From: Rhodocyclaceae bacterium
Lineage (GTDB): Bacteria; Pseudomonadota; Gammaproteobacteria; Burkholderiales; Rhodocyclaceae
Length of the DNA: 64,000 nucleotides
Direction: 5' to 3'
Assembly: GCA_026646875.1 (NCBI GenBank)
Contig: JAPKHL010000002.1
Location: forward strand, 1-64,000
Below, piece after piece: positions 1 through 8,822 of the stretch. The notes below the pieces were generated by a model. That model did not search any database. It worked only from the letters and a program-made list of their open reading frames with translations, and was not told the origin of the DNA. The position numbers and the translations under genes are program-made. The first letter of the stretch is position 1; every line of letters begins with the position of its first letter.

Positions 1-102
1 GGCCGGCCTGACCCCGGACTTTGACTGGCCTTATTTTATGCAGGCATCGGATATTGCCAACGCGCCGGAAGTGATCATCCGGCAGCCTTCCTTTTTGGAA
101 GG

Positions 103-564
103 ATTCAACGGAATATTCTGCTCGACGCAGTCATCCTGCTGGCACTCGCCGTCCTCGGCGTCGCCGGATACAAGCTGGCGCCGCTGCTCGACGCGAAAAC
201 CGACGTTGCCCTCCCGCTGTCGACCTGCAACCTCAACCGGCAGGCCTGCATGGCGACCCTGCCGGACGGCAGCCAGCTCGAATTCTCGATCGAGCCGCGC
301 CCCATCCCGCCGCTCCGCCCGCTGCAGCTGCGGGCGACGATCCGTGGCGGCAAGGCACGTGGCGTCGAGGTCGACTTCGCCGGCACCGACATGAAGATGG
401 GCTTCAACCGCCCGGCATTGACCGGGGGTGACAGCGTGTTCACGGGCCAGGGCACGCTGCCGGTGTGCATCACCGGCACCATGGAATGGGACGCCACCGT
501 GCTGGTCGACAGCGGCAGCACGCGCATTGCCGTTCCCTTCCGTTTCGCCGTCACCAGCGAATGA
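103..564 (+). CDS. Hypothetical membrane-anchored periplasmic protein upstream of a SCO1 gene; start uncertain
   Basis: Frame 1 reads RNILLDAVILLALAVLGVAGYKLAPLL (TM segment) continuing into the 250..564 ORF. No canonical start codon before the TM segment in this frame. Confidence 0.5.
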   Translation: MQRNILLDAVILLALAVLGVAGYKLAPLLDAKTDVALPLSTCNLNRQACMATLPDGSQLEFSIEPRPIPPLRPLQLRATIRGGKARGVEVDFAGTDMKMGFNRPALTGGDSVFTGQGTLPVCITGTMEWDATVLVDSGSTRIAVPFRFAVTSE

Positions 565-583
565 TCTCGAGGATCTCTCCCGC

Positions 584-1225
584 ATGAATACCCGCAACCT
601 GCTGATCGCCCTGATCGCCGCGCTGGCGGCCCTGCTCGTCTGGCTGGCCTTCTTCTGGGAACCGGTCGGCCCGCGTCCGGTGGCCCGCGTCCAGTCGCAC
701 GCCCCCTTGCAGCTGGCGACGGCCCCCACGGGCGGCGACTTCGCGCTGCAGGGCGGCCAGGGCCCGGTCAGGCTGGCCGATTACCGGGGCAAGGCCGTGC
801 TCCTCTATTTCGGCTACACCTACTGCCCGGACGTCTGCCCCACCTCGCTGTCGCTGCTTGCGCAGGCGCTCTCCGGGTTCTCCGCGGACGAGCTTGCGCG
901 CATCCAGCCGATCTTCATTTCGGTCGATCCGGAACGCGACACGCCGGCACGACTGGCCGAATACGGCCCCTTCTTCCATCCGTCGATCATCGGCGTCACC
1001 GGTTCGCCCGAGGAAGTCGCCCGGGTCGCCGCCCAGTACGGCGCCAGCTACGCGCGGCAACCGGCCAATGCCGACGGTCAGTACGCGGTGGACCACTCCT
1101 CGGCAACCTACGTGATCGACCCCCGGGGCATTCTGGTCGACACCCTGCCGCACGGCACGCCTCCGGCCCGGATCATCGAGGCCGTGCGCCCGCTGCTGGC
1201 CGCGCCCGCCACACCGCCCCGCTGA
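584..1225 (+). CDS. SCO1/SenC family copper chaperone / thioredoxin-like protein
   Basis: N-terminal TM, YFGYTYCPDVCPTSL (CxxxC) motif, downstream conserved His (VDHSSATYVIDP). Confidence 0.92.
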   Translation: MNTRNLLIALIAALAALLVWLAFFWEPVGPRPVARVQSHAPLQLATAPTGGDFALQGGQGPVRLADYRGKAVLLYFGYTYCPDVCPTSLSLLAQALSGFSADELARIQPIFISVDPERDTPARLAEYGPFFHPSIIGVTGSPEEVARVAAQYGASYARQPANADGQYAVDHSSATYVIDPRGILVDTLPHGTPPARIIEAVRPLLAAPATPPR

Positions 1226-1269
1226 GCCCTTCCCACCATTTTCCGATGCCCACTCCAGGAGAACGCAGC

Positions 1270-1749
1270 ATGACCTTCCGTATCCGCAACCTCGTCGCCC
1301 TGCTCGCCACCGTGAGCCTGCCCGCCTTCGCCGCCGATCTCGGCGTTGTCGACGCCTACGTGCGGATGGTGCCGACCGGCACGCCGACGACCGGTGCCTT
1401 CATGACCATCAAGAACAGCGGCAGCACCGACCGCAAGCTGGTGAAGGCCGACAGCCCGGCCGCCAAGACCGTCGAGCTGCACAACCACATCAACGACAAC
1501 GGCGTCATGAAAATGCGCCAGGTCAAGGAGATCGCCGTCAAGGCCGGCGGCCAGGCGGAACTCAAGCCGGGCAGCTACCACGTGATGCTGATCGATCTCA
1601 AGGCACCGCTCAAGGAAGGCGAATCGGTACCGCTGACGCTGACCTTCGACGACGGCAGCAGCCAGACCATCGACGCCCCGGTGAAGAAGCCGCAGGCGAT
1701 GATGCAGCAGATGGACCACAAGATGGATCACGGCAAGATGAAACACTGA
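1270..1749 (+). CDS. Periplasmic copper chaperone PCu(A)C family
   Basis: Signal peptide, AYVRMVPTGTPTTGAFMTIKN and VELHNHINDNGVMKMRQV motifs, Met/His-rich C-terminus MMQQMDHKMDHGKMKH. Confidence 0.92.
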   Translation: MTFRIRNLVALLATVSLPAFAADLGVVDAYVRMVPTGTPTTGAFMTIKNSGSTDRKLVKADSPAAKTVELHNHINDNGVMKMRQVKEIAVKAGGQAELKPGSYHVMLIDLKAPLKEGESVPLTLTFDDGSSQTIDAPVKKPQAMMQQMDHKMDHGKMKH

Positions 1750-1776
1750 GACGTACCGCGTTGCGAGTCCGAAGAG

Positions 1777-1800
1777 AGGCGCCACGGCGCCTTTCTTTTT
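1777..1800 (+). terminator. Rho-independent terminator after the PCu(A)C gene
   Basis: AGGCGCC-acg-GCGCCT stem followed by TTCTTTTT. Confidence 0.75.
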
Positions 1801-1822
1801 GCGCATGACATGCGGCAATTTA

Positions 1823-1836
1823 TTGATTCACATCAA
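1823..1836. promoter_or_regulatory. FNR/DNR-like box TTGATTCACATCAA
   Basis: Exact TTGAT-N4-ATCAA, centre about 102 bp upstream of the copper receptor start codon. Confidence 0.75.
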
Positions 1837-1931
1837 AAAATTCAGGCGCTGCGACAATTTGCCACATTCCCGTCAAGTATCAGCGGACCCTAAAATTCGG
1901 GCCGCGAAATACAACTGACGGGAGAGTCGCA

Positions 1932-3920
1932 ATGAAGTTCTCAAGAAGTCCGATAGCCCTCGCGGTCGCCCTTGCGCTACCGCTTCTCGCCCAGGCACAG
2001 GAAGGTCGGCTGCTCGACGAAATGGTCGTCACCGCACCGCGCATGGACGAGCCGCTGAAGATCGTCACCGACCCGAAGCAGCCGCGCCAGCCCCTGCCCG
2101 CCCATGACGGCGCGGACTTCCTGAAGACCATTCCGGGCTTCACCGTCATCCGCAAGGGCGGTACCGACGGCGACCCGGTCCTGCGCGGCATGGCCGGTTC
2201 GCGCCTGAACATCCTGCTCGACGGCGAACACATCCTTGGCGGCTGCGGCGGCCGCATGGACCCGCCGACCGCCTACGTGTTTCCCGAATCCTACGACCGC
2301 GTCACCGTCATCAAGGGACCGCAGAGCGTCATGCACGGTCCTGGCAGCGCGGCCGGCTCGGTGCTCTTCGAGCGCGACATCAAGCGCCCCGCCGCCCCCG
2401 GCGTGAAGGCGAACGGCAGCGTGATGGTCGGCAGCTTCGGCCGGCACGACGAAGTGGTGGACATCACCGGCGGCACGCCGGACTACTATGTGCGCGGCAC
2501 GGCAACCAACACGCACGCCAACGATTACGAGGATGGCGACGGCCGCAAGGTGCATTCCGCCTACGAGCGCTGGAGCGCCAATGCCGCGATCGGCTGGACG
2601 CCGGACGCGAACACCCGCCTCGAACTGTCGCTCGCCACCAGCGACGGCAACGCCGCCTACGCCGACCGCATGATGGACGGCGTACTGTTCAAACGCGAGA
2701 ACGTCGGCTTGAAGTTCACGAAGAAGAAGCTCTCACCGCGGGTCGAGGAAATCAACGCGCAGCTGTACTACAACTACATCGACCACGTGATGGACAACTA
2801 CAGCCTGCGGGGCGGCAATCCGGCGACCGGCATGGTCAGCAACCCCGACCGGCTGACCTGGGGGGGCCGCCTGACGACGACCCTGCGCCTGGCCGACCCG
2901 ACGCAGCTCAAGCTCGGTCTCGATCACCAGACCAACCAGCACACCCTGCGCACCGGCAACGGCCTGAATTACCAGGCGAACGCGCGCGCCGAGGACGGCC
3001 TGTTCCACCAGACCGGCCTGTTCGGCGAAGTCACGCACTTCCTCACCGAGAAACAACGTCTGATCGGCGGCCTGCGCGTCGACGCATGGAAAGCCCGCGA
3101 CCAGCGCAGCGGCGTTGCCAGCGCCGGGCAGAACCGCTCCGAAACGCTGACCTCGGGCTTCGGACGCTACGAGCAGGATCTCGACGCGCACACCACGGTG
3201 TACGCCGGTCTGGGGCACAGCGAGCGCTTCCCCGATTTCTGGGAACTCTTCTCGCAGGGCAAGCAGAGCCTCGGCACGAACAGCGCCTTCGGCACCGCCC
3301 CGGAAAAGACGACGCAGCTCGACGTCGGCGCGATCTACAAGGCCGGTCAGTGGTCGGCATCGGTATCCGGCTTCTACGGCAGGATCAACGACTACATCCT
3401 CATCGACAATTCCCGCAAGCTGAAGAACGCCCTGCTGACGCGCAACGTGGATGCCACCACCTGGGGCGGAGAAGCCGGTCTCGCCTACGCCTTCAGCGCA
3501 AACTGGAAGGCCGACGCCACCCTCGCCTACGTGCGTGGCGACAACGATACCGACGGCACCGCGCTGGCCCAGCTGCCGCCGCTCGAGATGCGTCTCGGGC
3601 TGACCTACGACAACCAGGTCTGGTCGGTCGGCTCGCTGCTGCGTCTGGTTTCCTCGCAGGATCGCATCGACCCGCTGAAGGGCAACATCGTCGGCCAGGA
3701 CATCGGCGCCACCGGCGGCTTCGCCATCTTCTCGATCAACGCCGGCTACCGGCCGAAGAAGGGCGTGCTGATCAGCGGGGGCATCGACAACCTGTTCGAT
3801 CGCACCTACGCCGAGCACATCAGCAAGGCCGGCAGCATGATCGCCGGCTACACGCAGACCACACGGGTGAACGAACCGGGCCGCACGGCCTGGCTGAAGG
3901 CGCAGATCGCGCTGGACTGA
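1932..3920 (+). CDS. TonB-dependent copper receptor (OprC/NosA family)
   Basis: Signal peptide, plug domain, characteristic HILGGCGGRMDPPTAYVFPESYDRVTVIKGPQSV, C-terminal beta-barrel. Confidence 0.93.
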   Translation: MKFSRSPIALAVALALPLLAQAQEGRLLDEMVVTAPRMDEPLKIVTDPKQPRQPLPAHDGADFLKTIPGFTVIRKGGTDGDPVLRGMAGSRLNILLDGEHILGGCGGRMDPPTAYVFPESYDRVTVIKGPQSVMHGPGSAAGSVLFERDIKRPAAPGVKANGSVMVGSFGRHDEVVDITGGTPDYYVRGTATNTHANDYEDGDGRKVHSAYERWSANAAIGWTPDANTRLELSLATSDGNAAYADRMMDGVLFKRENVGLKFTKKKLSPRVEEINAQLYYNYIDHVMDNYSLRGGNPATGMVSNPDRLTWGGRLTTTLRLADPTQLKLGLDHQTNQHTLRTGNGLNYQANARAEDGLFHQTGLFGEVTHFLTEKQRLIGGLRVDAWKARDQRSGVASAGQNRSETLTSGFGRYEQDLDAHTTVYAGLGHSERFPDFWELFSQGKQSLGTNSAFGTAPEKTTQLDVGAIYKAGQWSASVSGFYGRINDYILIDNSRKLKNALLTRNVDATTWGGEAGLAYAFSANWKADATLAYVRGDNDTDGTALAQLPPLEMRLGLTYDNQVWSVGSLLRLVSSQDRIDPLKGNIVGQDIGATGGFAIFSINAGYRPKKGVLISGGIDNLFDRTYAEHISKAGSMIAGYTQTTRVNEPGRTAWLKAQIALD

Positions 3921-3947
3921 TCCGGCGCATTGCGCCAGAGCGACTTG

Positions 3948-3983
3948 GCCGCTCGACCCCACCGGTCGAGCGGCATTTTTTTT
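3948..3983 (+). terminator. Rho-independent terminator after the copper receptor gene
   Basis: GCCGCTCGACC-ccacc-GGTCGAGCGGC stem followed by ATTTTTTTT. Confidence 0.9.
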
Positions 3984-4069
3984 GTCCCTGCGCTATTGAA
4001 TGGAGCAGTGTCGCGAACAGGGCGTCGCGGCGGAAAGATCGAGCGGAGCGCGGCGGAAGGAAGCGCGGA

Positions 4070-4486
4070 TCAGCGCGGCGGCTCGGTGACGAAGGCGATC
4101 TTGACGATGCCGACGCGCTGCGCCTCGGCCAGCACTTCCGTAACACGCTCGTAGCGGGTTCCCCGGTCGGCGCGCAGGTGCAGTTCGGGCTGCCGGCCAT
4201 CGGCGACGGCGGCGGCAAAGCGGGCCGCGAGCGCGGCCTGCGCGATCTCGACGCCATCCACGAACACCCGGCCGTCGCCATCGATGGCGACGGCCAGGGT
4301 GTGCGGTTTCTCATCGATGCGCGTGGCGTCGACCTTGGGCAGGTCGACCGGCACGGCCTGGTTGAACAGCGGCGCGGTGATGATGAAAATCACCAGCAGC
4401 ACGAGCATCACGTCGACCAGCGGCGTGGTGTTGATCTCGGCCATCGGCTGCGCATTGCCGCCCTCGTTGAACGAACCGAACGCCAT
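4070..4486 (-). CDS. exbD: ExbD/TolR family biopolymer transport protein
   Basis: AEINTTPLVDVMLVLLVIFIITAPLF motif; directly downstream of exbB. Confidence 0.92.
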   Translation of the reverse strand: MAFGSFNEGGNAQPMAEINTTPLVDVMLVLLVIFIITAPLFNQAVPVDLPKVDATRIDEKPHTLAVAIDGDGRVFVDGVEIAQAALAARFAAAVADGRQPELHLRADRGTRYERVTEVLAEAQRVGIVKIAFVTEPPR

Positions 4487-4494
4487 GCCGCCCC

Positions 4495-5229
4495 CTACGC
4501 CGACTTGGCCGAACGGGCGGCCGCGAGGTCGACCAGCCGGTCGCCCGGGTTACCGCGCAGACCGGTGATCAGGAGGGCGTGCAGGTCGTGCGCGAAGCCG
4601 TCCAGGCGCGCCAGCGTCAAGCGGTTGGCGCGGGTGAATGCGTTATAGGCGAGCACCGCCGGGATGGCCACGAAGAGTCCGGCCGCGGTCATGATCAGCG
4701 CCTCGCCAACCGGCCCGGCGACCTTGTCCAGCACCACCTGGGTGGCGCCCGAAAGTCCGACCAGGGCGTGATAGATTCCCCAGACGGTGCCGAAGAGCCC
4801 GATGAACGGCGCCGTCGAGCCGACCGAGGCCAGGAAGGTCAGACCGGACTCGATGCGCGCCTGCGATTCGACGATCTGGTTGCGCAGCGCGCGCGTCACG
4901 AATTCGCTCGCCGAGACACCGCCGCCGATGCCGCGCGTGGCATGCGCCTTGTAGAGCTCGGCCGCGTTTGCACCGGCCACTGCCAGACTGGCCAGGATGC
5001 CGGTGCGATCCTCGCGCTGGATCACCTGCATCGCCTCGGGCAGGGTTGCCGCCCCCCAGAAGGCATTCAGTGCGCGCCCGTGGCTGCGCCGCGCCTGCCA
5101 GACCGCCAGCAGCTTGCCGGCGATCAGCGTCCAGCTACCGACGGAAAGCAGGAAGAGCAGCAGCGCCACGCTGCGGTTGACAGCGTCGGCCTGGGTCCAG
5201 AAATGCGCGAGTCCAAGTTCCATTTGCAT
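4495..5229 (-). CDS. exbB: MotA/TolQ/ExbB proton channel family protein
   Basis: GLFGTVWGIYHALVGLS and AAGLFVAIPAVLAYNAF motifs. Confidence 0.92.
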   Translation of the reverse strand: MQMELGLAHFWTQADAVNRSVALLLFLLSVGSWTLIAGKLLAVWQARRSHGRALNAFWGAATLPEAMQVIQREDRTGILASLAVAGANAAELYKAHATRGIGGGVSASEFVTRALRNQIVESQARIESGLTFLASVGSTAPFIGLFGTVWGIYHALVGLSGATQVVLDKVAGPVGEALIMTAAGLFVAIPAVLAYNAFTRANRLTLARLDGFAHDLHALLITGLRGNPGDRLVDLAAARSAKSA

Positions 5230-5259
5230 GCGTTCTTCCTTGTTGCGGCGATCCGCCGC

Positions 5260-5955
5260 TCAATTGTCCAGGGTAAAGGTCAGCGGGACGAGCACCCAGG
5301 CCTCGACGGCCTGCTCTCCCTGCCGGGCCGGTACGAAGCGCCAGCGCTCGACCGCGCTGCGCGCGGCATCGTCGAGCCGGGTGAAGCCGCTCGACTGTCG
5401 CACCTCGACGGAAAGCGCCTGGCCTTGCGCGCTGACGCGCACGCGTAGCACCACCTTGCCTTCCTCGCCGAGCCGTCGGGACATCGGGGGATACACCGGT
5501 TTGGGATTCTGCAGATAATCGGCATCGAAGCGGGCAGCAACCAGAGGAGCGCTCACGGCCGGGGCCGGCGGGCTTGTGGGGGCAGCCGGCGCGGGTGCCG
5601 ACTCGGCCGGTCGAACCTCGGCTGGCGGCGGCGCGGTGAAGCTTGCCGGAGCGGCATCCGCCACCGGTGCCGCCGCCAGCACGGGCGGCGGTGTCACCGG
5701 GGCCCGGCGCACCGGCACGGGGCGGGGCGCCGGCGGGTGCGCTTGCGGGCGCGGTGGTTCGACCACCGGCGGCGCGGGTGCCCTCTCGAGCATGCGCACG
5801 GTCAGCGCCTGCAGGGGTTTCGCCAGATCAGGACGAACGGCAAGACCGAAGGCGACAAGCAGCGCCACGACGTGCAGAGCGGCGACTACGCCGGCGGCAA
5901 CGCTTCGCCGCCAGGCGGACGACGACCCTGTCTCGGGCGAAGGATAGAAATGCAT
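5260..5955 (-). CDS. tonB: TonB energy transducer
   Basis: N-terminal TM, Pro-rich linker, C-terminal PVYPPMSRRLGEEGKVVLRVRVSAQGQ...SSGFTRLDDAARSAVERWRFVPA. Confidence 0.93.
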   Translation of the reverse strand: MHFYPSPETGSSSAWRRSVAAGVVAALHVVALLVAFGLAVRPDLAKPLQALTVRMLERAPAPPVVEPPRPQAHPPAPRPVPVRRAPVTPPPVLAAAPVADAAPASFTAPPPAEVRPAESAPAPAAPTSPPAPAVSAPLVAARFDADYLQNPKPVYPPMSRRLGEEGKVVLRVRVSAQGQALSVEVRQSSGFTRLDDAARSAVERWRFVPARQGEQAVEAWVLVPLTFTLDN

Positions 5956-6076
5956 GCGCTGACTTGCCCTCGGGCAACCGTTTCCTCAAGCGCGGAATTC
6001 TACGGCGCCATCGTCGCGCCGGGGTGCGTCAAATTGCCGCAGCCCGGGTGCGGCCAGGGCGCCGAGGGCACCGTCC

Positions 6077-6403
6077 CTATTCCGGAAAACCGTGGATCAG
6101 GCGCTCGACGACCCAAGCCGCCTCGTCCTCGGTCAGGAAGCGGTCCCACGGTGGCATCGGCGTCCCCGGCCGGCCGCCGTGGATGGTCGCGACCATCGCC
6201 TCGAAAGGCCGTTGCCGAATGACCTCCGGCTTGAGCGAGGGGCCCAGGCCGCCGGCCAGGGACATGCCGTGGCAGGAACCGCAATCCTGACGGACAAGGT
6301 GGACGATTTCCCGTTGCCGCTCCGGAGACGGCGCGGCCACCGGCGGCTGCGCGACGGCACTGGCGGAAAACAGGGACAGACAGACAAGAAGCGGGTATCG
6401 CAT
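6077..6403 (-). CDS. nirC: Cytochrome c, NirC-like
   Basis: Signal peptide, CGSCHG heme motif, GRPGTPMPPW motif and position downstream of nirS. Confidence 0.75.
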   Translation of the reverse strand: MRYPLLVCLSLFSASAVAQPPVAAPSPERQREIVHLVRQDCGSCHGMSLAGGLGPSLKPEVIRQRPFEAMVATIHGGRPGTPMPPWDRFLTEDEAAWVVERLIHGFPE

Positions 6404-6493
6404 GGTCGATCACACGGAAGGAAGTCGCGCCGCACTATAGCGCAATGTGGCGCAAGCGCCCGCGTACGGAACGGCGGCGATGCGGGGATTCGC

Positions 6494-6847
6494 TCACGGC
6501 AGGGTCAGTATCCAGCGCACGAGGGTGCGGATGTTGTCGAGCCCGGCGCGCTTGTTCGCCGACATGTAATCGTCGCCCCAGGCACCGCTCCCGCCTTCGT
6601 AAACCTTCTTGACCAGCATCTCTTCGACATCCGTCCGGCCACGATAGCGCTTGGCCACGTCGCGCCAGGCGGGACCGCGCAGGGTCTCGCTGACATCGTG
6701 GCAGGTCAGGCAACGGCTGCGATCGGCCAGCTCCAGCATGGCCGCGTTGTCGGCAGGCTCGGCAGTGGCAGTCGTCGCGGTGCAGGAAAGGATCAGGGCG
6801 CCGCCGCAGGCAAGCAGGCGGGCGGTGCGCGGAAGCTTGGCAGTCAT
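6494..6847 (-). CDS. nirM: Cytochrome c (c551/NirM-like)
   Basis: Signal peptide, CLTCHD heme motif, GPAWRDVAKRY motif; between nirS and the nirC-like gene. Confidence 0.7.
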   Translation of the reverse strand: MTAKLPRTARLLACGGALILSCTATTATAEPADNAAMLELADRSRCLTCHDVSETLRGPAWRDVAKRYRGRTDVEEMLVKKVYEGGSGAWGDDYMSANKRAGLDNIRTLVRWILTLP

Positions 6848-6925
6848 GAGAAGTCTCCCGGAAACAGGTGGGCGGCCGTTTGCCGCCGGGTGCCATTGGG
6901 ACAGCGGCTGGCGGAGCGCGTTCCG

Positions 6926-6953
6926 AAAAAAAACCGGGGGCCGCAGCCCCCGG
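6926..6953 (-). terminator. Rho-independent terminator after nirS copy 1
   Basis: On the minus strand: CCGGGGGCTGCGGCCCCCGG followed by a T8 run. Confidence 0.88.
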
Positions 6954-6981
6954 TCCGGACACAAACTACGCTGGAGCCCGC

Positions 6982-8616
6982 TTAGTAGATGTCGTGCATC
7001 GTGTTGTAGACGTTGAACTTGCCGGTCGGCGTGACCAGGCGCTTGTCCTTGATCACGTGCTTGACCTTGCGGTTCTTGTCGTCGACCACAACGATGGCGG
7101 ACGGCTCGGTCTTGTTGCCGGTCCACACCGAGAACCAGATCTCGTCGCCCTTCTCGTTGTACTCGCCATGCACCACGCGCTGCAGACCCTTGGTCTTGCC
7201 CAGGTTGGCGGCGGCGGCGAGATCGAGCACCTCAGGCTTGGGATCGGCCTTGCCGAGATCGTCGATGTTATACACGGTCACCGAGCCGGCCAGCTTGGGA
7301 TCCGGATTGAGCGGCGCGTCGGCCCACAGGTTCTTCGACTTCGGATGGGTCTTCACGAACAGCGAGTTGGCGCCGTGGTTCTTCAGCTCCTGCACGACCT
7401 TCCAGGCGCTCTGCGGGTTCTTCTCCGGATCGGTGCCGATCAGGGTGATCACGTCCGCGCCGAGGTGCGAGGTCGCCCAGACCGGGCCGAACTTCGGATG
7501 CGTGAAGTTGGCGCCGCGACCCGGGTGCGGGATCTTGGCGGTATCGACCAGGGCGGCCAGCTTACCGGTCTTGGTGTCGACCGCGGCGATCTTGTTCGAG
7601 GCGTTGGCGGCCACCAGGAAGTAACGCTTCGAGGCATCCCAGCCGCCGTCGTGCAGGAACTTGGCCGAGTTGATCGTGGTTTCCTTCAGGTTGGCGATGT
7701 CGGAGTAGTCAACCAGCTTGATCATGCCGGTTTCCTTGATGTTGATCACCCACTCCGGCTTGATCATCGAGGAGACGATCGAAGCGACGCGCGGTTCCGG
7801 ATGGTATTCGCCATCGACGGTGACGCCACGGGTCGAGATCAGCTTGAGCGGCTCGAGCGTCTCGCCGTCGAGGATGGCGTACTGGGGCGGCCAGTACGAG
7901 CCGACCACGGCGTACTTGTCCTCGTAGCCCTTGTACTTGGAGGTATCGACCGAGCGGGCTTCGTAGCCAGCCTTCATCGTGGCGACGATGGTGGGCTTCT
8001 CGTACCACATGTCGATCAGGTCGTAGCGACCGTCACGGCCGATCACGTGAACGTAGCGGCCCGAAGCGGACAGACGGGAGATGTGAACGGCGTAGCCGGT
8101 CTTCACGATACCCCAGATCTGCTTGGTGTCGCCGTCGATCAGGGCAACCTCGCCCGAATCGCGCAGGGTGACCGAGAAGACGTTGTTCAGGTTGATCTTG
8201 TTCATCTGCTTGGTCGGACGATCCTTCACCGGCACATGCAGCTTCCAGCTGGCCTTCATGTCCTTCATGCCCCACTCGGGCGGAGCCTCGGCCGGCATCT
8301 GGATGTAGGCGGCCATGTCGGTGATTTCCTTCTTGGTCAGGATATCGTCGAAGTTGGGCATGCCGCCTTCGGTACCGTAGGCCATGATCTTCTCGAGACG
8401 CGACGTGCCGAGCTTGGAGGTGTTGGCCGGCTCCAGGTTCTTGCCGGTGGCCCCCTTGCGCAGCATGCCGTGGCAGCCGGCGCAGCGCTCGAAGTACGTC
8501 TTGCCGGCAGCGGCCTTGGCCTCGGCCGACAGCGTCGGTGCATCGTTAGCGAACGCAGCGCTCATGGCGAGCGGCAGCGCCGCGAACGTCAGCGCGTTAC
8601 GAATTCCCTTGTGCAT
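6982..8616 (-). CDS. nirS: Cytochrome cd1 nitrite reductase, copy 1
   Basis: [14 protein letters not shown] heme c motif, d1 propeller motifs (VHISRLSASGRYVHVIGRDGR, KFLHDGGWDASKRYF, HPGRGANFTHP). Start set at MHKGIRN. Confidence 0.97.
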   Translation of the reverse strand: MHKGIRNALTFAALPLAMSAAFANDAPTLSAEAKAAAGKTYFERCAGCHGMLRKGATGKNLEPANTSKLGTSRLEKIMAYGTEGGMPNFDDILTKKEITDMAAYIQMPAEAPPEWGMKDMKASWKLHVPVKDRPTKQMNKINLNNVFSVTLRDSGEVALIDGDTKQIWGIVKTGYAVHISRLSASGRYVHVIGRDGRYDLIDMWYEKPTIVATMKAGYEARSVDTSKYKGYEDKYAVVGSYWPPQYAILDGETLEPLKLISTRGVTVDGEYHPEPRVASIVSSMIKPEWVINIKETGMIKLVDYSDIANLKETTINSAKFLHDGGWDASKRYFLVAANASNKIAAVDTKTGKLAALVDTAKIPHPGRGANFTHPKFGPVWATSHLGADVITLIGTDPEKNPQSAWKVVQELKNHGANSLFVKTHPKSKNLWADAPLNPDPKLAGSVTVYNIDDLGKADPKPEVLDLAAAANLGKTKGLQRVVHGEYNEKGDEIWFSVWTGNKTEPSAIVVVDDKNRKVKHVIKDKRLVTPTGKFNVYNTMHDIY

Positions 8617-8711
8617 GTTTTCCTCTCCTCTTTGAAAAAGACAATTCGGACGTCCTCGCAGGGCTACTCGGACGCTGACCGCAAGAGTGCGCTCGAACAT
8701 GCGCCCCATCT

Positions 8712-8725
8712 TTGACTCAAATCAA
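8712..8725. promoter_or_regulatory. FNR/DNR-like box TTGACTCAAATCAA
   Basis: One mismatch to TTGAT-N4-ATCAA, in the divergent nirS/nirE intergenic region. Confidence 0.65.
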
Positions 8726-8822
8726 CTATTTTTAATGGGGATATTTATAGAGTGTGCTGCACCGGTTGAACTCTCTCAGAGCCCCGACTATGCTTGCCCC
8801 TCGATCGAAAACACCCATCAAG

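Noticed and set aside
5964-5977. TTGCCCTCGGGCAA dyad near the tonB start as an FNR-type site
   Set aside because: Half-sites are TTGCC/GGCAA, not TTGAT/ATCAA, and the element lies at the translation start; no convincing regulator assignment.
6868-8715. 615-aa plus-strand ORF opposite nirS1 (and 42120..43877 opposite nirS2)
   Set aside because: The same shadow frame appears opposite both nirS copies, explained by conserved nirS codon usage rather than an antisense gene.
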